Positions 27,243-35,933 of a stretch of 43,493 nucleotides of DNA are shown in pieces. Each line of letters begins with the position of its first letter. Position 1 is the first letter of the stretch. The DNA is taken from the NCBI GenBank assembly GCA_964541895.1, contig CAZISM010000038.1, positions 1 to 43,493 of the forward strand, given 5' to 3'. Under the pieces are notes generated by a model. It was not told where the DNA came from. It searched no databases and worked only from the letters and a program-made list of their open reading frames with translations. A program made the position numbers and the translations under genes. The DNA comes from CAZISM01 sp964541895 (GTDB lineage Bacteria > Zhuqueibacterota > Zhuqueibacteria > Residuimicrobiales > Residuimicrobiaceae).

Positions 27243-28376
27243 ATGAAAACAGATCCATCTTCTGCACCCGGACTTTATCCTCAGCGCCAACGTTTTTTAT
27301 CCTACGTTCGCGATCCTAAAGGAAACAGGGCGGTGGTCTCGCCCTTTTTGCCCAACGCCGATACCATTCGCAGCTGCCTGCAACGTCTCGGTTTACCGGT
27401 CGACGACGATCCCGTACAAAACGAAATTGCTCTCAGTCAGGTTTTGGATTACGAGCCCATGTTCATGCCGGACCTGAGCGGACTCATCTTTCCCTGGCAA
27501 AAAGAAGATGTCCCTTCGCAGGAGGGTTATGACACCTATATCCTGCAGACCGCCAGGGGCACCTGGACAAGATCCATGCGAACTGCGGAGGTGTTATGGG
27601 ATGAATTGTCCGGTTGCCCGGTGCGCACCGAACAGGATCACGCTTTTTTTGTGTCCGCGTGTGAGAGCGTTGAGCAAAGAAAAGACACGATTCGTGCTTA
27701 TTATCGCGCCTGGCGCAGACGGGTGGGCGAGGCCGGGGTCCTGGTGATCGGCCATCCGCACCCGTCCTGGCTGGGATATCAGATCAGCCCGCAGCAGATC
27801 TTTTATCACTGGCAGGACTATCGCCCCGCCTTTACGCGCAGTATGGAGGCGCTCTATGAAGCCAGCCTGTTTGTGATGCAGATAGCGCTGGAAGAAGGGG
27901 TTGACTTCATGAGCGATTCCAGTTACGGCCTGGAGATGACGTCGCCGGCGCTCTTTCGGGAAATGGATCTGCCGTACATACAGCGGTTTTCGCAATGGAC
28001 TCATGATCGGGGCGGGCTCTTCTGGTATCACAATTGCGGCTATACCCGGACCCTGATTTACAACGGGGATTTTAACCGGCTGGGAGCCGATGTCATCGAA
28101 ACCATTGCGCCGCCCCCGGAAGGCGACAACAACCTGGCTGAATCGCGCCGTAAGCTCGACCGCTCCATCTGCAGCAAGGGTAACTTGAATCTACAGACGT
28201 TGCGGCAGGGCGATGCCGTCCGGATCAAAAAAGAGATCAAAGAAATGGTGGCGGCGGTCGGCGATCATCCACATATATTTTCAACCGCAGACGCCGTATT
28301 GCCGGGAACGTCTGCTGATAATTATATTCTGTTTGTATCGGAGCTGCGGGAACTGTTGCATCGTCACTCGTCCTGA
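27243..28376 (+). CDS. UroD/MtaA-family protein 1
   Basis: Protein of 377 residues, 44 bases after the GRE. It has the TIM-barrel pattern of the uroporphyrinogen-decarboxylase superfamily: VDFMSDSSYGLEMTSPALFRE, GGLFWYHNCGYTRTLI, GADVIETIAPPPEGD and KGNLNLQTL. The H-x-C at 263-265 matches the zinc ligands that MtaA/MtbA/CmuA methyltransferases use to activate a thiol. The later ligand (Cys in MtaA) is not obvious (ADAVLPGTSADN). It is not a haem-pathway UroD by context: no haem genes are near. Methyl transfer is the known chemistry of the zinc branch, but many UroD-like proteins in catabolic clusters are uncharacterised. The closest RBS-like run (AGGGAG) is about 16 bases from the ATG. Confidence 0.82.
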   Translation: MKTDPSSAPGLYPQRQRFLSYVRDPKGNRAVVSPFLPNADTIRSCLQRLGLPVDDDPVQNEIALSQVLDYEPMFMPDLSGLIFPWQKEDVPSQEGYDTYILQTARGTWTRSMRTAEVLWDELSGCPVRTEQDHAFFVSACESVEQRKDTIRAYYRAWRRRVGEAGVLVIGHPHPSWLGYQISPQQIFYHWQDYRPAFTRSMEALYEASLFVMQIALEEGVDFMSDSSYGLEMTSPALFREMDLPYIQRFSQWTHDRGGLFWYHNCGYTRTLIYNGDFNRLGADVIETIAPPPEGDNNLAESRRKLDRSICSKGNLNLQTLRQGDAVRIKKEIKEMVAAVGDHPHIFSTADAVLPGTSADNYILFVSELRELLHRHSS

Positions 28377-28400
28377 CCTTTAACGGATACGGAGGTAGGC

Positions 28401-29696
28401 ATGCCAAAAATACTTTTATTGGTCTGTCTGTGTGCCCTGGTACTTTCCTGTGGCGCAGAAAAAGCGAATGAGGCTGTGGATGCGGTCAAGGTGCGCTACT
28501 GGGCTTTTGGCGGCACACCGAAACTCATGGCCCTTCAGCGCGAACGTGTGGATCAATTCAATCGCAGCCACGAGCGCATCCGCATCGAACTGAGTCAAAA
28601 GAGCTGGGAGCAAAAACGCGAACTGATACATGCCAACTTTAGCGCCGGCACCGGCCCGGACGTAGTGCACGTCCATGCCAGTTACGCCGCCGAGTTCGGC
28701 GATATCGGATATTTTTATCCCATCAACACCTTTGCCGATTTTGACAGCGTCCGGCAGTGGTATGTGCCGAATTTGCTGGAATCCACCCGCTATCGCGACG
28801 ACTATTTCGGTTTACCCTGCAATGCCATCGCCTTTGTGCTGGTCTGCAATGCCGAACTGTTTGACGAGCTTGGACTGGCACCGCCCAAAACCTGGTCTGA
28901 ATTCCGTGCGGCAGCCAAGGCGCTAACCCGCGATCGCAATGGCGATGGCTCCATAGATCAATACGGCTTATCCCTGATGGGAGCAGACCGCGGCGGGTTT
29001 GAGTATCGCATGGCGCCGTTCATACTCAAAGCCGGCGGACGTTTCTTGAGCCCTGACTGCAAAACGGTGCTCTTTGAAGAAGAACAGCACGTGGCGGCCC
29101 TGCAACTGTTTGCCGATATGTACCAGCAGGATCGCTCGATCACGCCTGGATTTTTGGGATATGCCATGACCGACGTCATCGATCAGATCGCCGGCAATAA
29201 AGCAGCCATGAGCATCGAGGGCCCCTGGTATCCTACCGTGCTGGAAGAGCGGGGGCTCCATAAAAAGCTCTATATCGTACCGGTGCCGGTGCCGGATCAA
29301 CGTGCAGGTGAAGTGGAGCAAGCGGCCACCCTGCAGGATCTCTGCATGCTGGCGATTAACCGGGAGAGCCGGTATCCGGCCGCCGCCTGGGAATTTATAA
29401 AGTATATGCGCAACCCGGAAGCGGATGAAAAGTGGGTTACAGAAAATATGGGCGCCATCCCGGTCACGCAGCATGCCATGAATTATACCGGCGACGTTAA
29501 AGTTCCCAATTTCAGCCTGTTTAAACACGAGTTGGCCCACGCGGTGCCATGGCCCCATCATCCCCAGATGATCGCGATTGTCAATAATGTGCTGGCCCCC
29601 TGGAGTGAAAAAGCGATTGTCGGCGAGGTCAGTGTCAGGCAAGCGTTGGCACACATGGCCCAGGAAGCAGGATCCATCATTGCGAGCGCGCCATGA
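28401..29696 (+). CDS. ABC transporter sugar-type substrate-binding lipoprotein
   Basis: Protein of 431 residues with GGAGG before the ATG. The signal MPKILLLVCLCALVLSC ends in a lipobox, with lipidated Cys at about 17. The rest fits the family-1 extracellular solute-binding proteins of MalE/UgpB type: VKVRYWAFGG, GTGPDVVHVHASYAAEFGD, YFGLPCNAIAFVLVCNAELF, AAMSIEGPWYP and AAWEFIKYM. It would capture an oligosaccharide, sugar or sugar-like solute at the membrane. Its stop overlaps the first permease (ATGA). Ligand not predictable; the GRE/UroD cluster around it is the best clue. Confidence 0.92.
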   Translation: MPKILLLVCLCALVLSCGAEKANEAVDAVKVRYWAFGGTPKLMALQRERVDQFNRSHERIRIELSQKSWEQKRELIHANFSAGTGPDVVHVHASYAAEFGDIGYFYPINTFADFDSVRQWYVPNLLESTRYRDDYFGLPCNAIAFVLVCNAELFDELGLAPPKTWSEFRAAAKALTRDRNGDGSIDQYGLSLMGADRGGFEYRMAPFILKAGGRFLSPDCKTVLFEEEQHVAALQLFADMYQQDRSITPGFLGYAMTDVIDQIAGNKAAMSIEGPWYPTVLEERGLHKKLYIVPVPVPDQRAGEVEQAATLQDLCMLAINRESRYPAAAWEFIKYMRNPEADEKWVTENMGAIPVTQHAMNYTGDVKVPNFSLFKHELAHAVPWPHHPQMIAIVNNVLAPWSEKAIVGEVSVRQALAHMAQEAGSIIASAP

Positions 29697-30559
29697 AAAA
29701 GGGCTGGCCTTATCTTTTGCTGGTACCTGCACTGCTGTTTACTCTGTTCGTATTGCTCTATCCGCTGGTTCAGAATTTAATCAACAGCTTTCATAGTGTG
29801 ACTATGATGCGGGATCGCGGCTGGAACGGGCTGGCGAACTATATCGCCCTTTTTAATGATCCCCTCTTCTGGTTGGCCTTGAAGAACTCGCTCACTTTTT
29901 CCGCTTTGGGCACAGGGCTGGCCATGACCAGCGGCCTGCTCGTGGCTTTGCTGTTGAACGAACGAACCGGCCGCTGGACGAACACCTTTAAATTCATCTA
30001 CATGCTGCCGTGGGTGGTGTCGCCGGTGGTCGCCGGCTTTGCCTGGAAATGGCTTCTCAACGATCAGTTTGGTATGGTTAACCATCTCTTGCTGCGTTTG
30101 GGAATAATTCAAACGGGGATCCTCTGGTTGGGGCAGGCGCAGACCGCCTTGCTGAGCACCATTGTCGCCCGCGTCTGGCAATTTTTCCCTTTCGCCATGG
30201 TCATGTTTTATGCGGCGCTGCAGAATATTCCCCAGGATGAATATGAGGCGGCCAAGGTGGATGGGGCGGGCGTGCGGGCCCAATTCCTGCATATAACATT
30301 GCCCAATTTAAAATCCGTGTCGGCCGTGCTGCTGCTGCTGGGACTGATCTGGAGCTTTAACGATTTTAATCTGGTCTATGTGATGACCCGGGGCGGTCCC
30401 ATTCAGGCTTCTATGGTCCTGCCGGTGCTGGTGCGCGAATATTCGTTCGTACTGTATGATCTGGGCAAGGGATCGGCGCTGTCCATGGTGATCTTTATGG
30501 TCCTGCTGGTTTTATCGGCGGTTTATCTCTTTGTGCTGGGCAAGCGGGAGCAGGTATGA
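29693..30559 (+). CDS. ABC sugar permease, MalF/UgpA type
   Basis: Protein of 288 residues with six predicted membrane helices, the first at LLLVPALLFTLFVLLYPLV. The cytoplasmic EAA loop reads EYEAAKVDGAGVRAQFLHIT, followed by LPNLK, where the shared ATPase would dock. It overlaps the binding protein and the next permease by 4 bases each. It forms the importer channel with the MalG-type subunit. Confidence 0.93.
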   Translation: MKKGWPYLLLVPALLFTLFVLLYPLVQNLINSFHSVTMMRDRGWNGLANYIALFNDPLFWLALKNSLTFSALGTGLAMTSGLLVALLLNERTGRWTNTFKFIYMLPWVVSPVVAGFAWKWLLNDQFGMVNHLLLRLGIIQTGILWLGQAQTALLSTIVARVWQFFPFAMVMFYAALQNIPQDEYEAAKVDGAGVRAQFLHITLPNLKSVSAVLLLLGLIWSFNDFNLVYVMTRGGPIQASMVLPVLVREYSFVLYDLGKGSALSMVIFMVLLVLSAVYLFVLGKREQV

Positions 30560-31368
30560 AAAAAGCTGTCTTGTTTGCAGTAAAAATCGTCGTGGCAACG
30601 GCCGTTCTTTTTCCCTTTTTATGGATGCTGTCTACTTCACTGAAGCCTATGGCGGAAGTATCGGCTCATCCGCCCAAATGGATCACAGGCCATATGAGCC
30701 TGGCGTCGTATCGGGACATGTTCAGGTTTTTGCCGTTCGGCACCTTTACGCTCAATAGTCTTTATATTGCGGTTACGACCACGATATTGTCTGTCGCCAT
30801 CGGCATCTTTGCCGCTTATGCGTTTGCCCGGTTGCGCTTTAAAGGCAAAGGGGCATTGCTGTTGCTGTTTTTGCTCTCGCAGATGTTGCCGGGTGCGTCC
30901 ATCATTGTACCGCTGTTCCAGTTGATCCGGCACATCGGTTTGTATGACACTCCCATCGGCCTGATTCTGACCCATACGGCGTTGATCATTCCGTTCGTTA
31001 TCTGGCTGTTATACGGATTCTTTGCCGGCGTTCCGGTGGAGATCGAGCAGGCGGCCCTGGTCGATGGCTGTTCGAGACTGCGTGCCATGTACAAGGTGCT
31101 GCTGCCGCTGGCCTTGCCGGGAATCGGCTCGACGGCCCTGTTTGCCTTTCTCGGCAGCTGGAATGAGTTCTTTTTCGCCATGCTGTTGACGTCGTCGGAT
31201 AGTAATCGCACCATACCGGTCGGCATCGGTCTGTTCGTGGGCGAATTTTCCGATGTCTGGAATCAGATGTGTGCGGCAGCTATTTTTTTCAGTATTCCGC
31301 CGTTACTGCTGTTCTTTTTGTTGCAGAAAACCTTTGTCAAAGGCTTGTCCGCCGGTGCGCTGAAATAG
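30556..31368 (+). CDS. ABC sugar permease, MalG/UgpE type
   Basis: Protein of 270 residues, six predicted helices. It shows the MalG-type features FPFLWMLSTSLKP and an EAA loop EIEQAALVDGCSRLRAMYKV followed by LLPLALPGI. It is translationally coupled to the MalF-type gene. No ABC ATPase gene follows, so the importer must use an ATPase encoded elsewhere, as multi-transporter MsmK/UgpC-type ATPases do. Confidence 0.93.
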   Translation: MKKAVLFAVKIVVATAVLFPFLWMLSTSLKPMAEVSAHPPKWITGHMSLASYRDMFRFLPFGTFTLNSLYIAVTTTILSVAIGIFAAYAFARLRFKGKGALLLLFLLSQMLPGASIIVPLFQLIRHIGLYDTPIGLILTHTALIIPFVIWLLYGFFAGVPVEIEQAALVDGCSRLRAMYKVLLPLALPGIGSTALFAFLGSWNEFFFAMLLTSSDSNRTIPVGIGLFVGEFSDVWNQMCAAAIFFSIPPLLLFFLLQKTFVKGLSAGALK

Positions 31369-31380
31369 GCTGTTGCGGCC

Positions 31381-31425
31381 GCAGGGTGCGGCGAACAGGT
31401 CAAGCCCTGCAGCGCCGCCCTGTTC
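31381..31425 (+). repeat. Possible H-type pseudoknot after the permease gene
   Basis: GCAGGG (31381-31386) can pair with CCCTGC (31405-31410), and GAACAGG (31393-31399) with CCTGTTC (31419-31425). The two stems interleave, with loops of 6, 5 and 8 bases. The layout is that of a compact RNA pseudoknot 12 bases after the stop. It could also be a coincidence in GC-rich sequence. Confidence 0.3.
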
Positions 31426-31539
31426 AGAGTGCAGCTTTTGCGCCGGTCCATAAAATCCGAGGCTCAGAGTTGTTCAGCGTCAATGCGTGCTGTTCGGTCA
31501 GAAGTGCAGTAGCTGTGCTGGTGCCGGCGCACAAAGTGC

Positions 31540-31564
31540 GATGCGCCAACACGGTTGGCGCATC
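31540..31564 (+). repeat. Perfect 11-bp hairpin in the intergenic region
   Basis: GATGCGCCAAC (31540-31550) and GTTGGCGCATC (31554-31564) pair perfectly around ACG. No T-run follows, so it is a poor intrinsic terminator. It lies 84 bases before the TolB-like gene and may be an operator or an mRNA-processing hairpin. Confidence 0.5.
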
Positions 31565-31648
31565 CTAAACGCCGGTGACATGAAGAGCCCGACCGTCCCA
31601 TAAAAATCGCCAATTCTACAACCAGCTCAAACCCATAAAAACCCCTTT

Positions 31649-32881
31649 ATGAAACGTAGAACATTTCTTGCCACCGTGGGCCTGGCGCCGACCGCCATGC
31701 TGGCTCTGAACAATTCCAAGCGTGAGTACAGCTCGCCCGGGCGTTTGTTTTTTATCTCCAATGGACAAACTTTTCTCGTCCATGCTGATGGCAGCGGTCT
31801 GCGCGCTTTGACCTTTCCCGTCCCTGATCAGGTGACCTGGCAGGCCGCCGGCTTTTTTTCTGACGGCCGTCGAGTGCTCTTTTTAAGCATGGAGCAGCGC
31901 CGCGACGGACCCGGCAAACCCTTTGACGAGTATTACACGCAAACACCGACCCATCTTTGGATTTACGATATCGATTCCGCTTCATTACAAGAGATCGCCA
32001 ACAGAAACCGATTGGCGGTTTTTTATACCCCGCAACTTTTACTTGGCGACGAACGCCTGCTGGTGCAGGTCGTGCGCAACCGCGTCGGCCAGATCTACAG
32101 CATGAACCTCGATGGCAGCGAAACCCGCGAGTTCACCAAGGCAGGGGCGGGGCTGCCCTATGGCTTTCATCTCTCTCCGGATAACCGCTCCATAGCCTAT
32201 CATCTTGCCAGTCCCACTGGCTATCAAATCTGGACCAGTGATGTGAACGGCGACAAGAAAAAAATGATCGCCGCTCATCCCGATCATCTTTACTTTGCGC
32301 CGCGCTGGTCCCCTGACGGCGAATGGCTGGCTTTTGCCGATTGCCTGTATAAAACCGACCCCGGACATGATTGGGCGGACATCGCCCTCTGTAGGCCGGA
32401 CGGCTCTGAATTTCGCATGCTCACCCAGGATCAGGCCATGTGGTTCGCCGCCACATATGGCACGCCACGGCATCGAGGCGGCGGTTCGAACATCCTTGCC
32501 TGGAATCGGGAGGGATGGCTCCTTTTTCCTCGACGCCTGCCAGGTTCCAAGGTAGCATGGGAATATCAGTCGCATCAGCCCGATATCGACCATTTTAATC
32601 GTCAATTCAAACCGCAATCGGCTCGTGGGGGCAGCGAGATATTTCAGCTGCATCCCGCCAGCGGTAAAACTGAACGGCTGACAAGCTCTGACCCGTTGGC
32701 CTGGGATTTTCGCTGCAGCGCAGCCGAGGATGGCACGCTGGCATTTTGCCGGGCAGCCACCGGAGCAGTGCCGGCTCTGTATGTGGCGAATGCCCAGGGC
32801 CGGGAACCACGGCTTTTAAGCAGAGGGGTCGATCAGGCCGGCGTAGACCATCCGCAATGGTTGCCGCTGTCCAGAACCTGA
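31649..32881 (+). CDS. Tat-exported TolB-like beta-propeller protein
   Basis: Protein of 410 residues. The N-terminus MKRRTFLATVGLAPTAMLAL carries a twin-arginine motif (R-R-T-F-L) and a short hydrophobic stretch, suggesting export in folded form. WD40/PD40-type repeats follow: SPDNRSIAYHLASPTGYQIW, APRWSPDGEWLAFADC and FRCSAAEDGTLAFCRA. Conserved-looking centres are DPGHDWADIALCRPDGSE and MWFAATYGTPRHRGGGSN. The propeller type resembles TolB and, more distantly, oligogalacturonate lyase (PL22), but I cannot see the lyase metal site with confidence. Located between the ABC importer and the UroD-like genes, it may bind or process the cluster's substrate in the periplasm. No clear RBS. Confidence 0.75.
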   Translation: MKRRTFLATVGLAPTAMLALNNSKREYSSPGRLFFISNGQTFLVHADGSGLRALTFPVPDQVTWQAAGFFSDGRRVLFLSMEQRRDGPGKPFDEYYTQTPTHLWIYDIDSASLQEIANRNRLAVFYTPQLLLGDERLLVQVVRNRVGQIYSMNLDGSETREFTKAGAGLPYGFHLSPDNRSIAYHLASPTGYQIWTSDVNGDKKKMIAAHPDHLYFAPRWSPDGEWLAFADCLYKTDPGHDWADIALCRPDGSEFRMLTQDQAMWFAATYGTPRHRGGGSNILAWNREGWLLFPRRLPGSKVAWEYQSHQPDIDHFNRQFKPQSARGGSEIFQLHPASGKTERLTSSDPLAWDFRCSAAEDGTLAFCRAATGAVPALYVANAQGREPRLLSRGVDQAGVDHPQWLPLSRT

Positions 32882-32925
32882 AAATTATCACTTTTGTATT
32901 TGGGTGGAAATGTTTATCTTTATGC

Positions 32926-33993
32926 ATGAAAAGCAAAGAACGGATACAACACTGGCTGGCGCATGAACGGCCTGACCGCGTGCCCATCAACTATCTCTAC
33001 AATCCCGCCATTGATCGTCGCCTCAAAGAACATTATGGTCTCGCCCAACACGATAATGAGGGGCTGCGGCAGATCCTGAGTGTGGATTTTCGCACCAGCG
33101 ATGCCCCGTATAAAGGGCCGAAATTGTATCAGGATTTGGACGGCATCCTGGTAGATGATTTCGGTCGTCATCGCCGCTGGGTTCAGCACGATTGGGGCGG
33201 CTATTGGGATTATTGTGCCTGGCCGCTTAAAGAGGCAAGTGAAGAAGAGATCGCGGCCTGGCGCTTGCCCTCGGCCGACCATTACGACTATTCGGTCATC
33301 ACCCGGGACAGTCAACGTTATGCCGACTATGGCGTCGTCGTCGGTCACCCCGGCGTCGGCGATATCATTAATTCCATGGGCATGCTGCGCACCATGGAGC
33401 AGGTGCTGGTGGATCTGATGACAGACGATCCGGCCGGACTGTTGCTGATAGAACGAAATACCGCGCTCTGGCTTGAAATCATGGAGCGTACCCTGGAAGC
33501 CGGCAAAGGACATATCGATCTGTTCTGGATGGGCGAAGACCTGGGCACACAACGTGGGCCAACCATCAGTCTCGAGCTGTATCGAAAACACATCCGGCCC
33601 AGGCACCAGCGTTTTGTCGATCTGGCCAAAGCCTACAACGTTCCGGTGATGCTGCACTCCTGCGGCAGCAGCAGCTGGGCGTTTAATGATTTTATCGATA
33701 TGGGCATTCAGGTGGTCGACACGTTGCAGCCGGAGGCTAAAGACATGGCGCCCTCTTTTCTGAAAGCAACCTATGGCGACAGACTGGCCTTCCACGGCAT
33801 GATCTCTACCGCCGGTGAACTGGCGTTTGGGACGGCTGATCAGGTCGAACGCATTGTCAAGGACACTCTAGAGATCATGATGCCGGACGGCGGGTATGCC
33901 ATGGCGCCCACTCATGAAATTCAGGACAACTCGCCTACTGAAAACGTGGTGAGAATGTACGAAACAGCTAAACGCTACGGGTATTATCAATGA
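32926..33993 (+). CDS. UroD/MtaA-family protein 2
   Basis: Protein of 355 residues. I use the ATG at 32926 (MKSKERIQHWLAHERPDRVP), since this N-terminus is typical of the family; the ORF extends upstream to 32746 into the previous gene. Core motifs are DLFWMGEDLGTQRGPTIS and VPVMLHSCGSSSW, with H-x-C at 244-246. The third metal position is near GGYAMAPTHEIQDNSP, where His330 stands at the place of the MtaA cysteine. A zinc site with His replacing Cys is thus plausible. The stop overlaps the next UroD-like start (ATGA), suggesting equal expression of proteins 2 and 3. Confidence 0.85.
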   Translation: MKSKERIQHWLAHERPDRVPINYLYNPAIDRRLKEHYGLAQHDNEGLRQILSVDFRTSDAPYKGPKLYQDLDGILVDDFGRHRRWVQHDWGGYWDYCAWPLKEASEEEIAAWRLPSADHYDYSVITRDSQRYADYGVVVGHPGVGDIINSMGMLRTMEQVLVDLMTDDPAGLLLIERNTALWLEIMERTLEAGKGHIDLFWMGEDLGTQRGPTISLELYRKHIRPRHQRFVDLAKAYNVPVMLHSCGSSSWAFNDFIDMGIQVVDTLQPEAKDMAPSFLKATYGDRLAFHGMISTAGELAFGTADQVERIVKDTLEIMMPDGGYAMAPTHEIQDNSPTENVVRMYETAKRYGYYQ

Positions 33994-35129
33994 CCTCTAA
34001 AGAACGAGTACATGCGGTGCTGAGGGGAGATATTCCGGACCGCGTTCCTATCGGCGAGTTTGCCGTCGATTTCGATACGGTGGAAAAAATACTGGGCCAC
34101 GAAACTTTTTTGCGCGCCAAAGCCAAATCGCAGCTGGCCTTTTGGGCCGGACGACACGATGAGGTTGCGCAGAGCTATCTCGAAGACCATCTCGCCCTGC
34201 ATAAAAAACTCGATCTGGATATCGTGACCTTTCCCATGGCCACCTGGGAAATGCCTTTACCCAGCGACGATCCGCCGCCACGCCGCATTAACGACAACAC
34301 CTGGGAGGACCGATTCGGTCGTGTCTATAAATACTCTGATTGCACGGCTGATATCACCTGTGTGCATGATCCGGTTATGCTCGCCCGGGTTTTCACTGAA
34401 GCCGAATTTGAAAGAGAGCCACCTCTGCCGGCGATCGATCCACGATCCTGGCCCATCCTCAACACGGTCATTGCCCGGTTGAAAGCAGAAAAATTCATCT
34501 GTGGCCCGTCAGGCGGCGAGCTGGGAATCATCCTGCTGGGTAATATGGAACAGGGCATGATGCGGCTTTTGGAAGAGCCGGAACTGGTGCGCAAGGCCAC
34601 GGCCTATTACAAGAGCATGTTCGACCAGGCAGACGAATCCTGGATCCATCCGGACTCTGATGCCGTATTGTGGGGACACGATTTCGCCTTCAAGACCGGG
34701 CCGTTTATCAGCCCGCGCATGTTTGCCGATTTCTTCCTCCTGGCCAACAAAGAGCGCGTGCAACGGATCAAAAATCGGTTCGGCAAGAAGGTAATGAAAC
34801 ACTGCTGCGGCAACACCTGGAGTTTGCTCGACTATTTTCTTGACATCGGCTACGACGCCTATCAATCCATTCAGCCCACCGCAGATATGGATATCTGCCG
34901 GGTCAAGGAAAGGTATGGTGACCGCATCACGCTCTGGGGCGGAGTCGCCGTCGAACATTTGATCAGCGGTACTCCGGCCGATGTGCGCGCAGACGTGCAA
35001 AACGCCATGCTGTGCGCCAAACAGGGGGGACGTTTCATCCTCGGCGCCAGCCACTCCATAGCCGTGGGCAGCCGATACGAGAATTATATGGCCATGCTGG
35101 ATGAATACCACAAAACCAGGGACTATTAG
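33990..35129 (+). CDS. UroD/MtaA-family protein 3
   Basis: Protein of 379 residues starting in a 4-base overlap with protein 2. The N-terminus MTSKERVHAVLRGDIPDRVP is the classic family start. Core motifs are WGHDFAFKTGPFISPRMF and KVMKHCCGNTWSLL, with H-x-C at 271-273. GGRFILGASHSIAVGSRYEN carries His355 at the third metal position. It is only distantly similar to proteins 1, 2 and 4, so the set is not a recent duplication. Function within the superfamily is unresolved: methyltransferase-type zinc chemistry is the known precedent. Confidence 0.86.
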   Translation: MTSKERVHAVLRGDIPDRVPIGEFAVDFDTVEKILGHETFLRAKAKSQLAFWAGRHDEVAQSYLEDHLALHKKLDLDIVTFPMATWEMPLPSDDPPPRRINDNTWEDRFGRVYKYSDCTADITCVHDPVMLARVFTEAEFEREPPLPAIDPRSWPILNTVIARLKAEKFICGPSGGELGIILLGNMEQGMMRLLEEPELVRKATAYYKSMFDQADESWIHPDSDAVLWGHDFAFKTGPFISPRMFADFFLLANKERVQRIKNRFGKKVMKHCCGNTWSLLDYFLDIGYDAYQSIQPTADMDICRVKERYGDRITLWGGVAVEHLISGTPADVRADVQNAMLCAKQGGRFILGASHSIAVGSRYENYMAMLDEYHKTRDY

Positions 35130-35133
35130 AGCC

Positions 35134-35933
35134 ATGCATCCTCACTTTTTTCAGCCCGCCATTTACGAGCACGCCGCCGCAGTCATCGGACAGACTCCTT
35201 GGGCCGTGTCACGCTCTCTCGAATTGCTGGTCAAAGCACACGCCGCTGCCTATGACCGCTACCAGCACACCCCCATCACNNNNNNNNNNNNNNNNNNNNN
35301 NNNNNNNNNNNNNNNNNNNNNNNNNNNNNNNNNNNNNNNNNNNNNNNNNNNNNNNNNNNNNNNNNNNNNNNNNNNNNNNTGCTCATGGCAGCCATCGAGT
35401 CGCCACGAGGGCTGGGACAAGCCCTGGCCAGGCTGGCTGAGCATCAGATTGCGTTCGTCAAAGCGATTCAGGAGGCCGGTTTGCAGGTGACCATTTTCGA
35501 ATCAGCGGCCACTCCGCCGCTGATTTCTCCCGCTCAGTTTCGCGACCTGGAAGCCGGGCCATTGCGCAATCTGGTGCAAACGACGCAAAAGCTCATCGGC
35601 CGGCCGCCGAGCCTCATTATGGGCGGCGACACCGCACCGCTGGCAGCAGATCTGGCTGACACTGGTGCCGGCTACCTGATCTGTCCGGCTGAGACGGATC
35701 AGACGCTGTTCATGGAAAAAATAGCAGCATACCCTGAAATCATGGTTCGCATCAATATGCACTCAAGGGTGGTGGCCTTTGGCACGCCGGCGGAGCTGCT
35801 GGCAGAGGTGGTACGTGTGCTAAATCTGGCTAAAGGTCGTGACAAGGTCTGTCTGGGCACAGGTGTTCTGCCCTATGAAACGCCCATGGATCGCGTCGCC
35901 TTAATTCGAGAACTGCTCGCACAACATGCTTAA
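35134..35933 (+). CDS. UroD/MtaA-family protein 4, interrupted by an assembly gap
   Basis: The ATG at 35134 lies 4 bases after the previous stop. About 48 codons (PAIYEHAAAVIGQTPWAVSR) precede the 100-N gap. On the right the gene resumes as LMAAIESPRGLGQALARL and runs to the stop at 35931-35933. The frames on the two sides differ if the gap is taken as exactly 100 bases, so the true gap is not 100 or the frame is broken inside it. The right part has PPLISPAQFRDLEAGPLRNL and ends with KVCLGTGVLPYETP, typical of MtaA-like proteins. Where HxC is expected the protein reads I-M-G-G-D, so the metal ligands seem lost. It could be a regulatory or structural partner of the other UroD-like proteins. 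Its end overlaps the next gene by 8 bases. Confidence 0.75.
35280..35379. other. Assembly gap, 100 N
   Basis: Placeholder gap inside UroD-family protein 4. The missing sequence probably encodes the middle third of that protein, judged by what is absent compared with its relatives. Confidence 0.95.
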
